64,000 nucleotides of DNA, taken from positions 35,307-99,306 of the forward strand of contig JAZNCH010000053.1 of the NCBI GenBank assembly GCA_045587445.1, read 5' to 3'. Position 1 is the stretch's first letter; every line of letters begins with the position of its first letter. Below, piece after piece: positions 59,077-64,000 of this stretch. The position numbers were made by a program, and so were the translations under genes. The notes beneath the pieces were generated by a model. The model did no database searches. It was not told the origin of the DNA and saw only the letters and a list, made by a program, of their open reading frames with translations. The DNA is from RGIG1995 sp045587445. Its GTDB lineage: Bacteria > Bacillota > Clostridia > Oscillospirales > CAG-272.

Positions 59077-59937
59077 ATGGAATTTGTTATTTTAACAGGA
59101 ATGTCCGGGGCGGGAAAATCATGTGCGGCAAACACTTTGGAGGATATGGGGTATCTTTGTATAGATAATATGCCCGTTGCTTTTATTCCAAAGTTTGCGG
59201 AAATGTATAACCAGACACCGAATAAGAATTCGAAGGTAGCATTTGTTATTGACGTTAGAGGAGAAATTGAATTTGAAACTCTGATTTCCGAGCTTGATGC
59301 ACTGAAAAACAGAGGGTATAGCTGTACAACGGTTTTCATTGACTGCGATGACTCCATGCTTGTTAACAGGTATAAAGAAAGCAGAAGAATACACCCGCTT
59401 GTTCCTATTAAAAACGTTAGCACGAATGGAGCTATTGAGCTTGAAAGGAATATGCTGTCTCCGATTAAAGAATATGCCGATTATATTATAAATACATCAT
59501 ATCTTTCAGTAAGACAGTTCAGAGAGAAAATACTTACTATTCACACCAACAACAATAAAAAAGAGTTGGTTGTAACTTGTATGTCTTTTGGTTTTAAAAA
59601 CGGTATTGTATCGGATGCAGACCTTGTTTTTGACGTTAGATGTTTTCCCAACCCTTTTTACGTACCTGAATTAAAAGAAAAAACAGGACTTGATGCTACT
59701 GTTAAGAAATACGTTTTTTCAAACGGCGAAGCAGAAGCCTTTTTGAAAAAGCTTTATGATATGCTTGATTACATGATTCCTCTATACGAAAAAGAGGGGA
59801 AATCACAGCTTACGGTTGCTGTCGGTTGTACTGGCGGAAAGCATCGCTCTGTTGCAATCGCAGAGGAGCTTTGTGCTTATTTGAAGAAAAACTATAAGAC
59901 TGTTATAGTTCATAGGGACATTGAAAAATTGTACTGA
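59077..59937 (+). CDS. rapZ: RapZ-family nucleotide-binding protein
   Basis: RapZ/YvcJ is a P-loop ATPase; in enterobacteria it guides RNase E to GlmZ. The 286-residue protein has Walker A GMSGAGKS (8-15), DNMPVAFIPKF, DVRCFPNPFY and the C-terminal VAVGCTGGKHRSVAIAEEL. The Firmicutes role is less defined. Next to whiA. Confidence 0.94.
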   Translation: MEFVILTGMSGAGKSCAANTLEDMGYLCIDNMPVAFIPKFAEMYNQTPNKNSKVAFVIDVRGEIEFETLISELDALKNRGYSCTTVFIDCDDSMLVNRYKESRRIHPLVPIKNVSTNGAIELERNMLSPIKEYADYIINTSYLSVRQFREKILTIHTNNNKKELVVTCMSFGFKNGIVSDADLVFDVRCFPNPFYVPELKEKTGLDATVKKYVFSNGEAEAFLKKLYDMLDYMIPLYEKEGKSQLTVAVGCTGGKHRSVAIAEELCAYLKKNYKTVIVHRDIEKLY

Positions 59938-59955
59938 TTTGTTTTGGAGACAGTA

Positions 59956-60705
59956 ATGTCATATTCAAGTTTATTTAAAAAGAATCTTAAAGAACTCAGC
60001 ATGAAAAAGAAGTGCTGCAGACGTGCTTTCTTTTACGGCGAATTTTTGTTTACACCCGATAATAAAAAAACGGAAAGAACTGATTTGACGAAATATGGGT
60101 ACGGAGAAGAAAAGGCTGACCGCATAATAAATGATAATTTCAAATGCTCAACTTGTAAAAGCAGTTTTTTGAGAGGTGTATTCTGCGCCGCAGGTACGGT
60201 TTCTGACCCCGAAAAATCATTTCATTTTGAGATAAAAACAAAAGATAAACTTCTGGCAGATGCTTTGTTTGATTTTATTTCAGAGAATTGTCTTGAAATA
60301 AAAAGAACGACGCGGGGAGAAAATTACTGCCTTTATTTGAAAAAAGGATATGATATTGAAGACTTGATGCACTATATGGGCTCAAGTCGAGAAGCATTTG
60401 AGTTTGCAAACGAGAAGATAAAAAGAAATATATCCAATCAGGCAAACAGACGAAGTAACTTTGAAGTAGTTAATATAAAAAAGACGGTTGATGCTGCACA
60501 AGATTCGGTTGATGCTATTAATAAACTTATAAAAAGAGGTAAATTATCCGAGTTGCCGCGCGGGTTTGCAGAAACTGCAAGATTAAGAGTTGATAACCCA
60601 TTCGCAAGTCTTGAAGAACTCGCAGAAATGCATACCAATAGAATTTCAAAGTCAGGAGTTAATCACAGACTCAAAAAAATGACTATGATGGCTGATGAAT
60701 TATAA
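59956..60705 (+). CDS. whiA: DNA-binding protein WhiA, shortened N-terminal domain
   Basis: WhiA contains a degenerate LAGLIDADG homing-endonuclease-like domain and a C-terminal HTH and affects cell division. The 249-residue protein has KKKCCRRAFFYG, then FLRGVFCAAGTVSDPEKSFHFEI, and the C-terminal NRRSNFEVVNIKKTVDAAQDSV and SLEELAEMHTNRISKSGVNH. Typical WhiA is about 310 residues; about 60 residues of the first LAGLIDADG half are absent here. yvcK/glmR, usually between rapZ and whiA, is missing. ATG 59956 follows GGAGA. Confidence 0.9.
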   Translation: MSYSSLFKKNLKELSMKKKCCRRAFFYGEFLFTPDNKKTERTDLTKYGYGEEKADRIINDNFKCSTCKSSFLRGVFCAAGTVSDPEKSFHFEIKTKDKLLADALFDFISENCLEIKRTTRGENYCLYLKKGYDIEDLMHYMGSSREAFEFANEKIKRNISNQANRRSNFEVVNIKKTVDAAQDSVDAINKLIKRGKLSELPRGFAETARLRVDNPFASLEELAEMHTNRISKSGVNHRLKKMTMMADEL

Positions 60706-60727
60706 AAGGGAGAAGGGGGAGTAAAGT

Positions 60728-63700
60728 TTGAGCGGATTTGTTCATTTACATTTGCATACGGAATATAGTCTGCTCGACGGTGCTTGCAGAATTACCGATA
60801 TACCCAAAATAGCAAAAGAAATGGGTCATACTGCCGTTGCAATTACTGACCACGGTGCTATGTACGGTGTTGTTGATTTTTATAAAGCTTGTAAGTCTAA
60901 CGATATAAAACCTATAATTGGGTGTGAAGTCTACGTTGCCTCAAGGACGCGCTTTGATAAAGAATATGGGGCTGATAGCGGTTATAACCACTTAATTCTT
61001 CTTGTGAAGAACGAAATTGGGTATAAGAATCTTATATATATGGTTTCAAAGGCTTTCGAGGAAGGTTTTTACTCAAAGCCGAGAATAGACAATGATTTGC
61101 TTGAAGCACATTCGGAAGGTCTTATTTGTCTTTCGGCTTGCTTGGCGGGAACTATACCAAGATTGTTGTTGAAAAATGATTATCAAGGTGCTTTGGATTA
61201 TGCGGTTAAGCTTGATAAATTGTTTGGTCGTGGAAATTTTTACCTTGAGTTACAGAATCACGGTATTGACGCCGAAGAAGAAGTAAACGTTGGATTATTA
61301 AAGATACACGAAGAGACTGGTATTCCTTTTGTCGCAACAAATGACGTTCATTATTTAAAAAAAGAAGATGCCGAAACTCAAGCTATTCTGATGTGTCTGC
61401 AAATGAACACAACGATATCCGAAGGCAGACCTTTAGGGTTTGAGACTGATGAATTTTACTATAAATCTACAGAGGAAATGAACGCACTTTTCTCCGAGTT
61501 TGAAGGAGCGGTAAGTAATACGCAAAAAATTGCCGATATGTGTGAATACGATTTTACCTTTGGAAATACTTTTTTGCCTAAGTTTATTCCTGAAAACCAA
61601 ATGACGCCTCAAGAGTATCTGCGTTTTCTTGCTGTTCAAGGATTTGAGAAAAAAATAAAAAACACTCAGATTATTTTTACCGATGAGCATACCGAAGAAG
61701 AATACAGAACAAGAATGGAATATGAATTGTCGGTAATTACAAAAATGGGGTATGCCGAGTATTACCTCATAGTTTGGGATTTTGTCAATTATGCAAAAAG
61801 TCATAATATTCCGACAGGTCCCGGAAGAGGCTCGGGGGCGGGCAGTCTTATTGCTTATCTTATCGGGATAACAGAGGTCGATTCAATAAAGCACAGTCTT
61901 TTGTTTGAACGCTTTCTTAACCCAGAAAGAGTAAGTATGCCCGACTTTGATATAGATTTCAGCGATGAAAAACGCGACCTCGTGTTTGATTACGTATCCA
62001 GAAAATACGGCAAAGAGCGTGTTTCTCATATTATAACTTTCGGAACTCTTGCGGCGCGTGCCTGCGTTAGAGACGTAGGACGAGCTATGGGACTGTCCTA
62101 TAATAACGTCGCTCGTGTAGCCGAAGCAGTACCCCAGCGTATTGTTGTAAAGAATGAAGACGGTACTACAGAAAACATCAATAAAGTAACGCTTGATATG
62201 GCTCTGAAAACCCAAAAGCTAAAAGAAATGTACGAGAACGAGCCTGAAACAAGAAGATTGATAAACACTGCAAGAGCACTTGAGGGTATGCCGAGACACG
62301 CTTCAACACATGCGGCAGGGGTAGTTATTACCGAAAAAGCAGTGTCCGATTACGTGCCAATGGCGGTAACAAAGGGCTCGCTTGTTACACAGTTTGATAT
62401 GAATACGGTTGCCGATTTGGGACTGTTAAAGTTTGACTTTTTGGGATTAAGATTTTTGACTGTTATTGAAAATACTGTAAAAGCAATAAGAAAACAAAAT
62501 CCCGATTTTGATTTAGAGAAGATTTCTCTTGAGGATAAAGCGACGTTTAAGAATATTTCCGACGGAGATACCATAGGTTTATTTCAGCTTGAAAGTGCCG
62601 GTATGAGAAGTAAGCTTGTTCAGCTTAAGCCTGAGAGTTTGGCTGATATTATGGCGGCCATAGCACTTTACAGACCCGGACCTATGAACTCAATAGGCAA
62701 ATATATAGAAAACAAGAAAAAACGCCAAAATATTAATTATAAGATTAAGCTTATTGAGCCTATTTTGAGAGAGACGTTCGGCTGTGTTGTTTATCAAGAG
62801 CAGGTTATGCAGATATTCAGAACGGTTGCCGATTACTCGTTTGGACAGGCTGACATAATAAGAAAAGCCATGTCTAAAAAAAAGGCGGGAGTAATCGAAA
62901 AAGAAAGAAATACGTTTCTTTCAAAGGCGGTTGAAAAAGGTATTGATGAAGCTGATGCTATCAAACTTTTTGAAGAGTTAGTTGGTTTTTGTAAATATGC
63001 ATTTAATAAGAGCCACGCAGCATCATATGCTGTTGTAACGTACAGAACGGCTTACCTTAAGACTCATTACCCGAAAGAATATATGGCGTCACTCTTGACG
63101 TCGGTTATAGGTGATGAGGAAAGGATTGTTGCTTATGCCGAGGAATGTAAAAGACTCGGGATAAACCTTTTACCGCCGCATATAAATGAAAGCTATGGCT
63201 ATTTCAGAGTTGTCGGCAATAACGTAAGATTTGCATTACTTGCATTAAAAAACGTAGGCAGAACATTTGTTGATGACATTGTTTTAGAGCGAAAAAACGG
63301 TGAATTCACTTCTTTTGAAAGCTTCATTAACAGAATGAGAGAATCGGATTTAAACAAGAGGCAGATAGAAGCTTTGATAAAGGTTGGCTGTTTCGATTAT
63401 ACCGGTGTGTTTAGGTCTCAGCTTTTAGCAGTCTTTGAGTCTATGATAGATAGCGTAGCCGAAACGAATAAAAGAAATGCCGCAGGACAGCTTGATTTCT
63501 TTTCTGTTGATAACGGAGAATGCGCTAAATATGATGATTCCTTCGAATATCCGAAAATAAATGACTTCGATTCAAAAGAAAAACTTTTATATGAAAAAGA
63601 GTGTGCGGGATTTTATTTTTCGGGAAATCTTCTTGATGACTATACAAATCACGAAAAGGCATTAAGATGCGTACCCATAAAATCAATTATAAATTCCTTC

Positions 63701-64000
63701 GATGTTTCCGACGGAGATGATATAATCGAGGGTACCGGAGAATTTAAAGACAGACAAAAGGTTGCTGTGTGCGGTATGATTTCCAAGATAGTTGAAAAGA
63801 CGACGCGCCGTGGCGAAAAAATGTGTTTTGTTACTTTAGAAGACAGAACCAAGCAAATAGAGGTTATAGTTTTTTCTTCTGCACTGGAAGAATACGGGTA
63901 TATGCTTACTCTTGACAACATTGTTGTGTTTTACTGTGAAATATCGGCAAGGGGAGAGAATGAAGTTAAGCTTATTATGCAGAAGGCAGAAATAATGAAA
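60728..64000 (+). CDS. dnaE: DNA polymerase III alpha subunit (DnaE), incomplete at the window edge
   Basis: DnaE is a replicative polymerase. 1091 codons are present and the frame is open at the right edge. It has the PHP domain (HLHLHTEYSLLDGA near residue 6, TDHGAMYGVVDFY), GPGRGSGAGSL near 363 and the catalytic aspartates PDFDIDF near 404, then GLFQLES, the helix-hairpin-helix region and an OB fold (EDRTKQIEVIVFSS). The start is TTG 60728, six bases after GGGGGAG; the usual length of about 1150 residues implies that only the C-terminal end is missing. Confidence 0.95.
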   Translation, partial: MSGFVHLHLHTEYSLLDGACRITDIPKIAKEMGHTAVAITDHGAMYGVVDFYKACKSNDIKPIIGCEVYVASRTRFDKEYGADSGYNHLILLVKNEIGYKNLIYMVSKAFEEGFYSKPRIDNDLLEAHSEGLICLSACLAGTIPRLLLKNDYQGALDYAVKLDKLFGRGNFYLELQNHGIDAEEEVNVGLLKIHEETGIPFVATNDVHYLKKEDAETQAILMCLQMNTTISEGRPLGFETDEFYYKSTEEMNALFSEFEGAVSNTQKIADMCEYDFTFGNTFLPKFIPENQMTPQEYLRFLAVQGFEKKIKNTQIIFTDEHTEEEYRTRMEYELSVITKMGYAEYYLIVWDFVNYAKSHNIPTGPGRGSGAGSLIAYLIGITEVDSIKHSLLFERFLNPERVSMPDFDIDFSDEKRDLVFDYVSRKYGKERVSHIITFGTLAARACVRDVGRAMGLSYNNVARVAEAVPQRIVVKNEDGTTENINKVTLDMALKTQKLKEMYENEPETRRLINTARALEGMPRHASTHAAGVVITEKAVSDYVPMAVTKGSLVTQFDMNTVADLGLLKFDFLGLRFLTVIENTVKAIRKQNPDFDLEKISLEDKATFKNISDGDTIGLFQLESAGMRSKLVQLKPESLADIMAAIALYRPGPMNSIGKYIENKKKRQNINYKIKLIEPILRETFGCVVYQEQVMQIFRTVADYSFGQADIIRKAMSKKKAGVIEKERNTFLSKAVEKGIDEADAIKLFEELVGFCKYAFNKSHAASYAVVTYRTAYLKTHYPKEYMASLLTSVIGDEERIVAYAEECKRLGINLLPPHINESYGYFRVVGNNVRFALLALKNVGRTFVDDIVLERKNGEFTSFESFINRMRESDLNKRQIEALIKVGCFDYTGVFRSQLLAVFESMIDSVAETNKRNAAGQLDFFSVDNGECAKYDDSFEYPKINDFDSKEKLLYEKECAGFYFSGNLLDDYTNHEKALRCVPIKSIINSFDVSDGDDIIEGTGEFKDRQKVAVCGMISKIVEKTTRRGEKMCFVTLEDRTKQIEVIVFSSALEEYGYMLTLDNIVVFYCEISARGENEVKLIMQKAEIMK

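Overview
The window reads as chromosomal DNA of an AT-rich, spore-forming, anaerobic member of the Clostridia, probably an uncultured gut lineage. The reasons are an uninterrupted sigK with a hydrophobic pro-region, a SipL-like spore protein, a biotin-dependent sodium-pumping oxaloacetate decarboxylase, a threonine-type T-box leader, and the clostridial nusB-xseAB-ispA-tlyA-nadK-argR-recN and murB-rapZ-whiA-dnaE gene orders. Most genes are conventional. Promoters with a TTGACA-17-TATAAT layout are unusually easy to see.

Layout. 1-9.5 kb: end of an unknown gene, a Ppx/GppA phosphatase, dxs, sigK, the SipL-like gene, an AraC regulator, two membrane proteins, proC and an acetyltransferase. 9.7-12.1 kb: an intracellular GH20 hexosaminidase and a small membrane protein. 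12.1-22.9 kb: a long minus-strand operon. In transcription order it holds a TetR regulator, a SipW-type signal peptidase, a small membrane protein, a large TasA/camelysin-type protein, a second SipW-type peptidase, further TasA-like proteins, a PPQTG cell-wall-anchor-like protein, a Ser/Thr/Pro-rich TasA-like protein and a small Cys-rich protein. It looks like a dedicated surface-fibre or surface-display system, and three of its intergenic spacers share a structured RNA-like element. 23-24.2 kb: a possible mobile-element remnant with a Cys-rich KTR-like gene behind an attenuator-like leader, plus an orphan promoter and an Xre regulator. 24.2-26.8 kb: nagA and a ROK-family kinase, which fit with the GH20 enzyme as amino-sugar catabolism. 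27-31.1 kb: tRNA-Leu(CAG), a pseudogene fragment, two uncharacterised Clostridia proteins, cdd, and a T-box followed by asd. 31.3-38.0 kb: hpf, aspA, tRNA-Leu(CAA), birA, and the oad sodium pump whose carrier protein BirA would biotinylate.

38.2-46.3 kb: a seven-gene operon (pheA, aroB, aroC, aroE-aroK fusion, aroQ-aroA fusion, tyrA, DAHP synthase). It encodes every step from DAHP to phenylpyruvate and 4-hydroxyphenylpyruvate. 46.4-50.3 kb: a large CvpA-like membrane protein, a PqqD-like/S26 peptidase pair, a small membrane protein and a DUF4432 epimerase-like protein. 50.6-58.1 kb: nusB, a TsaD paralogue, xseA, xseB, ispA, tlyA, nadK, argR and recN. dxs, often found inside this cluster, is instead at 1.1 kb. 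58.1-64.0 kb: murB, rapZ, a shortened whiA with no yvcK/glmR beside it, and dnaE, which runs off the window.

The strongest candidates for something undescribed are the TasA/SipW operon with its modular head-plus-cargo proteins, the threefold structured element inside it (mismatches resolve almost entirely as G-U pairs on the transcribed strand), and the attenuator-like leader at 23.3-23.6 kb.
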